A DNA stretch of 64,000 nt from Dyadobacter sp. CY312 (GCF_021390535.1 NZ_JAJUXG010000003.1:1-64000); one strand, 5' to 3'; counted from the first letter of the stretch, positions 44,774 to 54,913 are shown. Notes: generated by a model not told the origin, from the letters alone. Numbers and translations: made by a program.

Positions 44774-46471
44774 CTACCACTTGAAGTGAAGAAAGGAAAC
44801 GCCCTGGCGCGGAAGCTTCATGTCGACGGTTGCACTGCCATTTTTAGGCGTGATCCATTCGGGTGAAGTCAGCAATTCCAGTTGTCCAGCTTTTTCAAGA
44901 ACTCTGATCTGCTCTTCCGAAGGCGATTTTGGAGAACCCATGCTTTTCCAGACCTCATACGAATTACTGTTTTCTTTGTCGATCCGGTAGTGGTAAAGCA
45001 TCATTTTCTGAGACGGCAATCCTTTCACCGAAACTTTCACTTGTGCATCGGGAGCAGGAACATTGTCGTCATGGTAATTCCAAACCATCACGCCGGCAGA
45101 GTTGGCACTTTTGGATGCAAGTCCGTTGATATCTGCCTCGCCACGCACGCTTTCATCCCTCACTCTTTTAAAGTCATAAGCCAGATTCTGCTTCACTTCC
45201 ACTCTATTTCCCTCCATCATACCAAACATTCTGAACACATTCAATACCGGCTTGTCGACGCCATTCGTTGCCAAATCCCGGAAACCACGGAACCATGCCT
45301 GATCTTCAAATTCAAACGACCAGCTTACCGCGCCTAGAAGATTCACCCCTCTGGCATGTGCCAATTCGTATTTTCTGGCGAATGATGCCGCTGTATAACT
45401 TGAATACATGGTGCCGTTCCGATACGCATTTTGCGGACTCACATCTTCCGAACAAGCCGCGCATCCTTCCGGATCGGACTCTCCGATAATGATTGGTAGT
45501 TTTTTCAGTGTAGGGTAAGAAGCAACAATTTCAAAACCTTTATCCAGATCCCGCATCTGCGTTCCCATGTTCATCTGCACGTGGCCGTCTACCAGTTTAG
45601 GTGCTCCTTTGGCGTGATAGGTAATGAAATCAATAGGCGTACCAATTTTGCCGGTGGCGTAGTTTTTCCCTTTTGTAACGTGGTCCAGAAATGCTTTCAT
45701 CCATACCTGAGATTTGTCCCAGGATGGTCCTGTTACTTCCGGCCCACCTACTTTCGCAGTAGGCAGCGCACGTTTTACTGCATCAGCCGTATAGTCGTAC
45801 AGCTTGATGTACTCTTCCATCGTGCCTTTCCAGTAACTGATATTGGGTTCATTCCAAAGTTCCCAGTACCAGCTTTCCACTTCTTTTTGTCCGTAGCGGG
45901 AAACCGAATGTTTTACCCACTGATACACCAGCTCAGACCATTTGTTATAATCTTTCGGAGGATATGCCCAACCCAGATAAATGTCGTTGTAATTATCTCC
46001 GGGCTTCCAGTTGTGACGATAAGGCTCCGGTTTTGTTGAAAGTGCTTGCGGCATAAACCCAATCTGTGCGATGGGTTTCATGCCTCTTTCAATGTAGGTA
46101 TCAAATATTTTGTCAACAATGGTCCAGTCGTAAACCGGGTTGCCCTGTGCATCTTCGGTGTAAGCATTGGTTGATCCCCATTTCAGTGCCGCTTCGCCGT
46201 CGCCGGTTACCAGCAAACTATGCGCACGAACATAAACCGGCCCTTTGCTGAATTGTGACATTTCTGTCAACAGCTTTTTACCATCTTTCATATAGGTATA
46301 ATTCGGCTCATCGTAGCCAAAAAATGCCCATATCGGTTTCATGGGTTCTTTTACCACCGCCAGGTTTACGTCGATGGTAACTGGTGCCGTCGATTGACTA
46401 AAAGCAGGAGAAACCAATGCCGAACACAATGCAGCATTTAACAGGAGTGATTTTGTTTTTGTCAAAAACAT
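44774..46471 (-). CDS. Exported GH39-family glycoside hydrolase
   Basis: A 565-residue exported enzyme with signal peptide ending near SPAFSQ. The GH39-type (alpha/beta)8 barrel contains the acid/base Glu208 in ELWNEPN and the nucleophile candidate Glu331 in IIIGESDPEG. GH39 members include beta-xylosidases and alpha-L-iduronidases; closer activities cannot be chosen from sequence. Two adjacent cysteines (Cys337 and Cys340 in GCAAC) follow the nucleophile and could form a disulphide. It is a paralogue of the gene just upstream, 24 bases away. Confidence 0.88.
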   Translation of the reverse strand: MFLTKTKSLLLNAALCSALVSPAFSQSTAPVTIDVNLAVVKEPMKPIWAFFGYDEPNYTYMKDGKKLLTEMSQFSKGPVYVRAHSLLVTGDGEAALKWGSTNAYTEDAQGNPVYDWTIVDKIFDTYIERGMKPIAQIGFMPQALSTKPEPYRHNWKPGDNYNDIYLGWAYPPKDYNKWSELVYQWVKHSVSRYGQKEVESWYWELWNEPNISYWKGTMEEYIKLYDYTADAVKRALPTAKVGGPEVTGPSWDKSQVWMKAFLDHVTKGKNYATGKIGTPIDFITYHAKGAPKLVDGHVQMNMGTQMRDLDKGFEIVASYPTLKKLPIIIGESDPEGCAACSEDVSPQNAYRNGTMYSSYTAASFARKYELAHARGVNLLGAVSWSFEFEDQAWFRGFRDLATNGVDKPVLNVFRMFGMMEGNRVEVKQNLAYDFKRVRDESVRGEADINGLASKSANSAGVMVWNYHDDNVPAPDAQVKVSVKGLPSQKMMLYHYRIDKENSNSYEVWKSMGSPKSPSEEQIRVLEKAGQLELLTSPEWITPKNGSATVDMKLPRQGVSFLHFKW

Positions 46472-46495
46472 GATATTTGGTTTTAATCGTTTTTA

Positions 46496-48235
46496 CTAGT
46501 TCCAGGTAACTCTGAACAGTGAAACACCCTGAGCAGGTAATTCAAAATTGATCGAACTTTTTCCGTCTTTGATATCCACCCATTGTGGTGAAGAGATCAA
46601 TTCGAGCTGGCTTGATTCCTCCAAACGGCGATATTGCTCATTGGTGACCTGCTGAGGCGCACCCATTTCCCGCCAGGCAGTGAAAGAGTTGCTGTGTGTT
46701 TCGTCAATGCGATACTGATGTACCAACACCCGGGATACCGGAATACCTTTTAGCGAAAGCGCTATGCGAGCCGGGCTCAGTTCAATGTCTTCATCGTTGT
46801 AATTCCAAACCATCACAGACCCCGAATTGGCATCACGTGTAGCCATGGCGTTCACGTCCGAGGTACCTACAACGCCCTGCTGCATAATTTTCTCAGCCGA
46901 GTAAGCATTGGCACGGCTTACTGCCACACGATCACCGCTCATCAGCCCGAACATACGCATCACATTAAGCACAGGTTTGCCCACGCCATGCGTTGCAAAA
47001 GAACGGAAACCATCGAACCACGGTTGTCCGGGAAACGTGAAGGTCCAGCTTACAGCTCCTTCCAGATTGATATTGTGCTTGTCGGCCAGCTCATATTTTC
47101 TTGCAAAAGAAGCTGCGAAATAACTCGAAAACATGGTTCCATTTCTGTAAGCCATATTGGAATAACCCGAACTCGAAGAACATGCAGCGCAACCTTCCGG
47201 ATCTGACTCTCCGATGATAACGGGCAGTTTCGCAAACTCAGGGAAAGATTTGATGATCTTAAATGCCGCATCTATTTGTTTCAAATGCGTTGACAAACCC
47301 ATTTGAACGTGACCCGCCTCGGCGACTTTCGGTGAACCTTTGGCGTGGAATCCAACAAAATCAAGCTGTGTTCCTTTTTTGCCGGTTGCATTGTTTTTCC
47401 CATTGCGGCAATGTTCCAGGAAATCGGTCAGGAACTGTGATTGTCTTTTTGAAAGTCCACCTGTCACATTAGGCCCTCCCACGCGGGCAGAAGGCAAAGC
47501 TCTTTTGACTGCTTTTGCTGTGTAATCATAAAGTTTGAAATACTCCTGATCCGTACCTGCCCAGTAACCAGCATCAGGCTCGTTCCACAGTTGCCACCAC
47601 CAGCTTTCCACTTCTTTTTGTCCATAACGCGTTACCGAATGTTTGACCCATTCATAAATCAGGGCTTCCCATTTGTCGTAATTATTTGGCGGATAAGCCC
47701 AGCCAGTCCAGATGTCGCTGTAAGCATCTCCGGGCGACCATTTGTGTTTGTAAGGTTCTGGTTTGGTAGAAAGGGCTTTTGGCATAAATCCGATTTCCAT
47801 CAACGGTTTGATCCCCATATTAACCCATGTATCCACAATTTTATCGACTGTCTTCCAGTCATATACCGGGTTCCCGTCTTTGTCTTCCGTATACGCATTG
47901 GTCGATCCCCATTTCAAAGCCATCGGCGATCCTTCGTTGGTATTGAGCAAATTATGAGCCCTGATATACACAGGACTTTGGCTCAGTTTTACCAGATCAC
48001 CCATCAGCTTTTTACTTTCGGGCAAATAGGTATAATTCCCTTCGTCATAACCTACGTAGGCCCACATCGGCTGCATTTTACCCACTTTTTTATCCAGATC
48101 CACTGTCAAAGTCTGCACACTGTCGGCGACGGAATACTGAGGTAACCTATCGGAAGGCGCACCTGCGAATGAGGTAGAAAACAAAGCCAAACCGGTAACA
48201 ATCGCAGCCGACTTTCGAATCGCTTTTTGTAACAT
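46496..48235 (-). CDS. Exported GH39-family glycoside hydrolase (paralogue)
   Basis: A 579-residue enzyme related along its whole length to the GH39 protein downstream. Acid/base Glu219 (QLWNEPD) and nucleophile candidate Glu343 (VIIGESDPEG) are kept, as is the GCAAC cysteine pair; the catalytic neighbourhood differs a little (WWWQLWNEPDAGYW against WYWELWNEPNISYW). The pair probably arose by duplication and may cut different linkages or chain ends. A signal peptide is present (AAIVTGLALFSTSFAGA). Confidence 0.88.
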   Translation of the reverse strand: MLQKAIRKSAAIVTGLALFSTSFAGAPSDRLPQYSVADSVQTLTVDLDKKVGKMQPMWAYVGYDEGNYTYLPESKKLMGDLVKLSQSPVYIRAHNLLNTNEGSPMALKWGSTNAYTEDKDGNPVYDWKTVDKIVDTWVNMGIKPLMEIGFMPKALSTKPEPYKHKWSPGDAYSDIWTGWAYPPNNYDKWEALIYEWVKHSVTRYGQKEVESWWWQLWNEPDAGYWAGTDQEYFKLYDYTAKAVKRALPSARVGGPNVTGGLSKRQSQFLTDFLEHCRNGKNNATGKKGTQLDFVGFHAKGSPKVAEAGHVQMGLSTHLKQIDAAFKIIKSFPEFAKLPVIIGESDPEGCAACSSSSGYSNMAYRNGTMFSSYFAASFARKYELADKHNINLEGAVSWTFTFPGQPWFDGFRSFATHGVGKPVLNVMRMFGLMSGDRVAVSRANAYSAEKIMQQGVVGTSDVNAMATRDANSGSVMVWNYNDEDIELSPARIALSLKGIPVSRVLVHQYRIDETHSNSFTAWREMGAPQQVTNEQYRRLEESSQLELISSPQWVDIKDGKSSINFELPAQGVSLFRVTWN

Positions 48236-48285
48236 ATTATTTTTATTCAGAGTTAATTAGATTTCAATTCATCGACAGACCCGCC

Positions 48286-48960
48286 TCAAAGCTCAATTTT
48301 CACAACAGGCGAAAAAATCAGCTCATTGACACCCGATGTTTTCACACCAATTCTTGCAAAAACATAATCTCTCGATGCCAAAGCTGCTGACAACGTTGCG
48401 CTCAGTTTCACAGGGTCGGTCAGAGATGTAATGCTCGCGGCCTGCACTTCTACTTTCTGTTTGTTGTTTATATTATCCAGCACTGTGGTTGTTCCAATGT
48501 AGAGCCCCGCAAATTGTAATGCTCGTGTATCGTCCACCTTTTCCAGATTGAAAGCAGCAGATAATTTCCCGGCCTCGGCAGTAATCGCTTCATTTTTAAC
48601 ATTGAAATAAGGTTTTACAGGAAAATTTACCATTGTATTTCCTTTCACATCCACCACGAGCGTATCTCTGGTAACAACCCACGGACCGTTTCCTGCCAGA
48701 TAAGTAAGCCGATAAGTTCCGTCAAAAACCGAGGCCGAAAAAGTACCATCCTGGTCTACATGTACCGGAATCTTGGTGTTCAAAGCGAAGCCCGGTTGCC
48801 ACAATTCGAGTTGCACGCCGCCGCTTCTAAGCCACACGGGTTGGTTTTTGTACACGACCTGACCTGAAAGTGTGGCCTGGGGTAATTGATAATTATCCTT
48901 TTCGCAGGATGTAAATGCGAGAAGCAGAAATAAGCTGATGCTTAAATGAATCAGTTTCAT
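48286..48960 (-). CDS. DUF3823-family lipoprotein
   Basis: A 224-residue lipoprotein (LLLAFTSC, Cys19). After the cysteine come PQATLSGQVVYKNQPVWLRS and ELWQPGFALNTKIPVHVDQD, the opening of the DUF3823 family, a beta-sandwich found after SusD in many Bacteroidota glycan loci. It probably sits at the cell surface beside SusD as an additional glycan-binding or scaffold protein. It lies 17 bases after susD and 50 bases before the first GH39 gene, so it belongs to the operon. Confidence 0.93.
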   Translation of the reverse strand: MKLIHLSISLFLLLAFTSCEKDNYQLPQATLSGQVVYKNQPVWLRSGGVQLELWQPGFALNTKIPVHVDQDGTFSASVFDGTYRLTYLAGNGPWVVTRDTLVVDVKGNTMVNFPVKPYFNVKNEAITAEAGKLSAAFNLEKVDDTRALQFAGLYIGTTTVLDNINNKQKVEVQAASITSLTDPVKLSATLSAALASRDYVFARIGVKTSGVNELIFSPVVKIEL

Positions 48961-48977
48961 AAGATTGCTTTTGAAGA

Positions 48978-50912
48978 TTAATGAAACGGGTTTCGTACGA
49001 TCTTGGGGTTGTTATTGATCACCGACTGGGATATTTCCGAATAGTAATTTCCGTCCCGGAAATGTCTCGGACGTGTATTTCTAGATGAGCGGAATTTGTC
49101 GAAAACATATTTTCCGTGATTCGGATGACCGGGGCGGATGATCCTGTAAGGGAAAAGTGCGTAAATATTGGATGAAGGATTTCCGGTTGTACCATCCCAA
49201 ACTTCATGCGCAATTCTCCACCTTCTTAAATCCCAAACTCGGTGATCTTCAAAAGCCAGCTCAACCTTACGTTCATTCCTGATCCGTTCAATCGTTAGCG
49301 TTTTAAGACTGTTGGCACCAAAACCTGCTCTTTCTCTCACACGGTTGATGTAGGTTACGGCATTCCCTTTGCCAAGCTCAAATGCCGCTTCACCTGCATT
49401 CAGATATATTTCCCCGAGGCGGAATTGTATCCACCAAATATCACTACGAACTGCACTTGTAGCTGCCGCGGGAGAGCTGTCCAGGTATTTTCGCAGGTAA
49501 AATCCGGTTGCTGAAACATAGTTTTCATTGTGAAGCGGACCGTCACCTCCTGTCAATACACCACCGTCGGTATATTTCGTATTTAACCCACCTTCCTGTC
49601 GATCATATTTATTTGTAGTCGCATTCCAAACGTACACCCCAGCCTGCATTTGCAAAGCCTGTCCGCCAAATGAGCTTCCCGGGTATATAATGGTTCCGGC
49701 CAGACGCGCATCTTTGTTGGCAAATATGTCGTTTGCATTGGTATAAAAAATCCAGTTTGCCTGTCCGTCCGCGGTATTACTACCCGTTCCCACTCCTTTC
49801 AATGCACCATTGGAGCCATCAAGATATTCATATGATTCCACCAGATTCAAAGATGGCGACAGCGCGGATGAACCGCTTACGTTTTCTACATCTTTTCGCA
49901 ATGAACGCGGAATATTTTCCAGCGTAAACAAATGACGTCTGCCCTGACTCACCGAGTAATCAATCGCCTGAATAACTTCCCGGTTATTGGTTTTAGCCGT
50001 GAATGCTTCGTAGAAATTCTGCCCACGATCCGGGTTATTTTCAAATAGCTGATACGAACCGCTGTTGATGATCGCATCGGATGCTGCAAGAGACGATTCG
50101 TAAAAATAAGTCGCACGGGACGCTGGAATGCCTACTTCGCCTTTCGGGAGGACAACAGGCGCGGCCATCAGGCTATTGTATTTGGCAAGAGATCCGGCGT
50201 ATAACATCGCACGGCTTTTCAGGGCAAGCGCCGTGTATTTGTTTGCACGGGTTTTACTATCTGTATTTCCCAAATCGTCCAGAATCGCGTTTAATTCCGA
50301 TTCTATAAAAAGATATACCTCCTCTTCTGAATTCCGGGGTTGCTGCAAATAAGACGGATCACCCTCAAAATTGTAGATCATCTGTTTCGTGATGATGGGT
50401 ACACCGCCCATTCTTTTCACCAACTCGAAATAGTTGAACGCCCGCAGGTAACGCAGCTCAGCAATAAACTGCGCTTTTACAGCCTCCGTCATTTTGGGTG
50501 AATTCACCTTTTCAATATTTTCAATCGCCAGATTAATATCCCGTATCAGGTCGTAATTCCAAAGGCTCCACCTGTTAAATGGATAGTCAATCAAACTGTT
50601 CCTGAACTCATAATCGAAATTGCTGACGCCCGACCACATCGCTTCGTCGTAGGAGGCATAATCTTTCCAACCACAATATCCGCCAGCAGAACCGCAGCCA
50701 TAAGGTCCCTCAAAGTCGGTATGACGCGGCAACCGGCTGTAAAAATCGGCAACGGTGCTAAGAATAAGTTGCGGATTGGTCCAGAGCTGTTCGTCAGTTA
50801 GTAGGTTTTCCGGTTCACGTTCCAGCCAGTCTTTGTTACAGCTGAAACTGGAAGTGAGCAGAAGGAAAAGAAGTATGGGTTTATATATTGCTTTCATTTT
50901 TTTAAATGTCAT
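48978..50912 (-). CDS. SusD/RagB-family substrate-binding lipoprotein
   Basis: A 644-residue lipoprotein (SSFSC, Cys25) with the typical SusD start (NKDWLEREPENLLTDEQLW), a tryptophan-rich helical core (DYASYDEAMWSGVSNFDYEF), and the C-terminal motifs QFRLGEIYLNAGEAAFELGK and RNERKVELAFEDHRVWDLRR. It binds glycan at the surface with the SusC encoded 17 bases upstream. The start may be at 50912 or at the ATG at 50897 (MKAIYKP); both leave a good signal sequence. Confidence 0.95.
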   Translation of the reverse strand: MTFKKMKAIYKPILLFLLLTSSFSCNKDWLEREPENLLTDEQLWTNPQLILSTVADFYSRLPRHTDFEGPYGCGSAGGYCGWKDYASYDEAMWSGVSNFDYEFRNSLIDYPFNRWSLWNYDLIRDINLAIENIEKVNSPKMTEAVKAQFIAELRYLRAFNYFELVKRMGGVPIITKQMIYNFEGDPSYLQQPRNSEEEVYLFIESELNAILDDLGNTDSKTRANKYTALALKSRAMLYAGSLAKYNSLMAAPVVLPKGEVGIPASRATYFYESSLAASDAIINSGSYQLFENNPDRGQNFYEAFTAKTNNREVIQAIDYSVSQGRRHLFTLENIPRSLRKDVENVSGSSALSPSLNLVESYEYLDGSNGALKGVGTGSNTADGQANWIFYTNANDIFANKDARLAGTIIYPGSSFGGQALQMQAGVYVWNATTNKYDRQEGGLNTKYTDGGVLTGGDGPLHNENYVSATGFYLRKYLDSSPAAATSAVRSDIWWIQFRLGEIYLNAGEAAFELGKGNAVTYINRVRERAGFGANSLKTLTIERIRNERKVELAFEDHRVWDLRRWRIAHEVWDGTTGNPSSNIYALFPYRIIRPGHPNHGKYVFDKFRSSRNTRPRHFRDGNYYSEISQSVINNNPKIVRNPFH

Positions 50913-50929
50913 TTGTTTAACTTTTATGA

Positions 50930-53900
50930 TTAGAAAGTCAAATTGAAACCTACATTGATAATTTTCTGAGACGGATAACGCAGACCCGACTCCATCGCCA
51001 GTTCAGGATCAAGTTCAATGTGCGACAGGTTGTCGAACGTGAACAGGTTGGTGCCACTAACGTACACCCGAGCTGCTCTCATTTTTGCTTTTTCGATCAG
51101 TTTGGTTGGCAGGGCATAACCTACTTCGATTCTTCTGACGCGTAAATAATTTACATTGGTACGCCAGTAATCGCTGTTGCGGTAATTGGAATGGCTTGAA
51201 TTTTCACGTATTGCAGGATATTTCCCCGGAATCCATTCGCTGTTGTTGTCGTATACATCGGCCCGATGCCAGCGGTCTTTTAACATCCATTCAGGTGAAT
51301 TGTGACCTCCCTGAAAAGGAAAACGCATTTCCAGATTCTGGTTGAATGAGTACATGCTTCCGCCTGCCAAATCAACTTGTAATGATATATTCTTGTATCC
51401 AAAACTACTGGTGAGACCAAAACCCAGAATCGGGTTGTCGTACAAAGCATATCCAATCGGTCTTTCGTCGAGGCTATTGATAAGCCCATCACCATTTACA
51501 TCTTTATAGATGAGGTCACCGGGTAACAATGTTGTATTTCCCTGTCCGTCATTATTAATCGGATAGTTTTCGATTTGCTCCATCGACTGAAACTGACCAA
51601 TTACCTGATAACCAAAGTTCACTCCGGACCAACGGTTTTCAGTAGCGTTACGATACTCATCCCATGAGTTTCCAAAGCGGGGTTTGTAGCGGTCCAGAAT
51701 TCTCCTGCGTGATAAAGTTGCATTTACACCAACGCTGTATGTAAACTCACCCTTTTTCCCTGTGTAAGTAATGATCCCTTCCACACCCCGGTTTGCTTCC
51801 GATTCCAGGTTTTCAGCAGGAAGTGCGTAACCAACTTCACTTGGCAGAAGTACGTCATAACGTGCAGCCGGCAAGCCACTTAATTTACGCTCAAACACAT
51901 CAAACTGCGCTGTGATTTTGTTTTGAAACAGCGAAAGATCAATCCCGATGTTTTTGGAAGTACTGGTAACCCAGCTCAGATTGGTTACGGGCAAACCTCG
52001 CGGACGAGACCCAACAATTACCTGGCCGTCCAGCATGTACTCACTGCTTCCGTATGTTGCACCACCCAGATAACCCCATGGCGAAACGCCTTCTTCACGG
52101 CCAGCCTGTCCCCAGGATGCTCTCAGTTTCAAATCGCTGATAAAAGATAGTTTGTCACTCATAAACTTTTCCTCCGAAATGCGCCATCCGGCAGAAACTC
52201 CCGGAAAAAGTCCCCATCTTTTTTGTGGAGCGTATAGATACGATCCATCGTAACGACCCAAAAGTTCGAGCAGATATTTCCCTTTGTAATCGTAATTAAT
52301 CTTACCAATTACCGAAGCACGGGCGTTGGTGGACCAGGTAGTGGTCACATCATTTACATCCACAAAGTTGATCAGGTTGTTGTCGTTAATCGGCGGTACA
52401 GACTGCACAGTTGTGTAGGTGTCGTCGTTATCCGAACGTTCGTAGGCCATTACTGCTGAAAAATAATGATCCTTGAAAGAGTTATCATAACTCAGCTGCA
52501 TCTGTACAAACCGATCCTGAACCTCACGTCTGTTGCGATTACGAAGCGGACTGTTGAACCCGCCGTATACCTCGTAAGTATCGGTTTCAGGAACGTAGCG
52601 GTAAGCATCATAACTATATCGCTGACGGTCAAACTTGTTATTTTTGATCGAATGTGAGTATGTCGCTCTGGCTTTCAGACGGAATGGAAAAGCATATTCT
52701 GCAAAGAAGTTTCCGGTTGCGTTATTCCATACATCCTTTTGCCAGCCCGCAATTTCTTTGGTGTATGTTGAAGGCAACCTTGTGAGGTAACGCACATTCC
52801 CATTGATGTAATTCGGATTGCTGTTCGCATAAGGATTATCCATTGGCCATGAGCTGTTTGCGCCAAGAAAAGCATTCCAGATCGGGTCTTCCCTACCCGG
52901 AATCGCAACATTATCCCGGTTTTCTATCCGGTAACTCAGCTGCGTTCCAACTGTAAAACCTTTGGCAATGGTGGTCTGAAGATTAGACTGAAGGTTGGTA
53001 CGATTGAAGCCATGACCTTTCATTACGAAATCCTGATTCACATGACCTGCTGAAAAGTAATAGGTCGTTTTTTCGGATCCACCTGAAACACTTGCGTTAG
53101 CGCTGTATTGAGCTGCATTCGGATTATTCACAACATAGTCATACTGGTTAAAACTCTGGTAACCAGGCTCCGTTCCCAGTCTCCATTTTTCCAGCTCAGC
53201 CGCAGGCATCGTCACTGGCAAACCCCGGTTTTGCTGAGATTCGGCTCTTGTCTGGTGAAAAAGATAAGCACTTGCAGGTGTTTCAAACGGGAAGCGTGTA
53301 AGATTCTGAACACCGTAATAACCGTTGATATTGATTTGAGGAGTCTGGTTTCGCCCTCTTTTAGTTGTAACCAACACTACACCGTTGGCAGCCCTGAAAC
53401 CATAAACAGAAGCAGAGGCATCCTTCAAAATCGATATGTTTTCAATATCATTTACGTTCAGGTTGTTGAACTGTCCGCTGGTTTGAGGAATTCCATCGAT
53501 GATAAAAAGTGGTTCTCCCATGTTCCTGATCTGTAAAACAGCCGGCGAACCTGGACGTGCATCCCCTTCATAACTATTGGTTGATCTGGTTGTGATCCCC
53601 TGCATTTTACCAACAAGCGCATCTGCCGTTGTTGTTGCAGCAGTTTGCGCCAGTTTATCAGATGTAATCGCACTTACCGCACCCGTTACCGATGCTCTTC
53701 GCTGTGTACCGTAACCTACAACCACCACCTCGTCGAGTGCTTCGGTGTTGAATTGGAGGTTAATATCCAGTACACTCTGCTGACCCAATGTAATTTCCTG
53801 AGTTACATAACCTACAAAAGAAAATGTTACCACTTCACCTGGTACCGCACGGATAGTATATTTCCCGTCCCTATCCGTCGCTGCATTGGTACCACTTGTT

Positions 53901-54070
53901 TTTACCTGCACATTCACGCCAGGCATTCCCGACTTGTCGGCTGCATCTCTAACCGTTCCCGAAATTTCCGTTGTCTGCTGGGCAAACAGCGTCCGGGGAT
54001 GATAAAATATTAATCCCAACAGCAAAATCCAGGCTGTTACAGGGACTTTAAAATAGACCTGTTTTTTCAT
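50930..54070 (-). CDS. SusC/RagA-family TonB-dependent outer-membrane transporter
   Basis: A 1046-residue SusC-like transporter. In order: signal peptide (VTAWILLLGLIFYHPRTLFA), carboxypeptidase-D-like domain (about 35-110, GTVRDAADKSGMPGVNVQVK), TonB plug (EVVVVGYGTQRRASVTGAVS), then the barrel ending RYPSQKIINVGFNLTF. It has no STN domain, unlike the first SusC in the window, so it is a transporter without its own sigma signalling. It heads a minus-strand series of nine genes. A candidate regulator is the XRE-cupin gene upstream. Confidence 0.95.
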   Translation of the reverse strand: MKKQVYFKVPVTAWILLLGLIFYHPRTLFAQQTTEISGTVRDAADKSGMPGVNVQVKTSGTNAATDRDGKYTIRAVPGEVVTFSFVGYVTQEITLGQQSVLDINLQFNTEALDEVVVVGYGTQRRASVTGAVSAITSDKLAQTAATTTADALVGKMQGITTRSTNSYEGDARPGSPAVLQIRNMGEPLFIIDGIPQTSGQFNNLNVNDIENISILKDASASVYGFRAANGVVLVTTKRGRNQTPQININGYYGVQNLTRFPFETPASAYLFHQTRAESQQNRGLPVTMPAAELEKWRLGTEPGYQSFNQYDYVVNNPNAAQYSANASVSGGSEKTTYYFSAGHVNQDFVMKGHGFNRTNLQSNLQTTIAKGFTVGTQLSYRIENRDNVAIPGREDPIWNAFLGANSSWPMDNPYANSNPNYINGNVRYLTRLPSTYTKEIAGWQKDVWNNATGNFFAEYAFPFRLKARATYSHSIKNNKFDRQRYSYDAYRYVPETDTYEVYGGFNSPLRNRNRREVQDRFVQMQLSYDNSFKDHYFSAVMAYERSDNDDTYTTVQSVPPINDNNLINFVDVNDVTTTWSTNARASVIGKINYDYKGKYLLELLGRYDGSYLYAPQKRWGLFPGVSAGWRISEEKFMSDKLSFISDLKLRASWGQAGREEGVSPWGYLGGATYGSSEYMLDGQVIVGSRPRGLPVTNLSWVTSTSKNIGIDLSLFQNKITAQFDVFERKLSGLPAARYDVLLPSEVGYALPAENLESEANRGVEGIITYTGKKGEFTYSVGVNATLSRRRILDRYKPRFGNSWDEYRNATENRWSGVNFGYQVIGQFQSMEQIENYPINNDGQGNTTLLPGDLIYKDVNGDGLINSLDERPIGYALYDNPILGFGLTSSFGYKNISLQVDLAGGSMYSFNQNLEMRFPFQGGHNSPEWMLKDRWHRADVYDNNSEWIPGKYPAIRENSSHSNYRNSDYWRTNVNYLRVRRIEVGYALPTKLIEKAKMRAARVYVSGTNLFTFDNLSHIELDPELAMESGLRYPSQKIINVGFNLTF

Positions 54071-54189
54071 TCATATTGAAGTTTACGTAGGTGTATTATT
54101 TGTAATTTTTTTGCGAAATGGGTGTGTTGGATGGAGCAAATAACATTCCCGTTTCAGGTATCATTTATACGGAATCCATCACTGCGGTC

Positions 54190-54540
54190 CGATTGAAAAT
54201 GACGCTAATCTTGTCAGGCTGAGTATCTATTTTTTTGGAGCAAACAATCTCTTGAAAATGACATGATCTTTGTCAGGTTGAGCGGAGTCGAAACCAGGGC
54301 AACCAATTTAGCATTATTGATAATCAGCACTTAGTAAGAGTGTCAATGGCGGCGGGCGACTCCGTTAGCTATCATTGGCGCATTTAGTAAGTGACTGATT
54401 GTTCATAATTTATATATGGTCGCTCGCACTTCGACTCCGCTCAGCATGACAACCACTTTAAGCGTCATCGCACCGCACGGGCGGCCCCGCGGCGACCCGG
54501 TCATATTGTTTTTTTATGAACTAAAATTAGTCCTCAGTGT
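54190..54540. repeat. Interspersed repeat family, copy upstream of the second susC
   Basis: Read on the minus strand, this stretch shares with the repeat at 35441-35800: GCCATTGACAC, ACTGATTATCAAT-like, AATTGGTTGC, TTTCGACTCCGCTCA (CTTCGACTCCGCTCA in the other) and TTTGTTTGCTCCAAAAAA-like segments. A shorter partial copy in plus orientation (CTTCGACTCCGCTCAGCATG) lies at about 54440. The gap 54071-54913 otherwise contains no gene I can support; 54541-54900 shows no repeat or palindrome of note. Confidence 0.8.
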
Positions 54541-54913
54541 GACAAATCCTGATTCTTGTAACACACTCTTTTTGAACCACTAAAAATCAGTAACCCAAAA
54601 GTAGAGACACACTCTTCTATCCCTGAAAGGGCTGAGTATCGTTGTTTTCATAAGTTTAATTAAGTTAGATGCGGGCAGTATCATCTTACAACCCTGGCTA
54701 CCGGAAAGACAGGGCACAAGCGTTCTGCCAGTTATAAAAACTGTTTAAATTATTAGAAACAAAAAACACAATACGCTCTCGCTGACATCATTGTGAAGTG
54801 ACGCAGGCAACGGGACAAGCAATTTGGTTAATTACTAAATATAAGTTTTCAGGGCAGCTCCCAGACGGAAAGCTGCATATGTGTGTGCAGTAATAATATT
54901 TGAACGTATCTAT

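Noticed and set aside
45581..48145. Plus-strand frames of 150-184 codons over the GH39 genes
   Set aside because: They are the complementary-strand image of both paralogues and even resemble each other for that reason; no independent evidence of coding.
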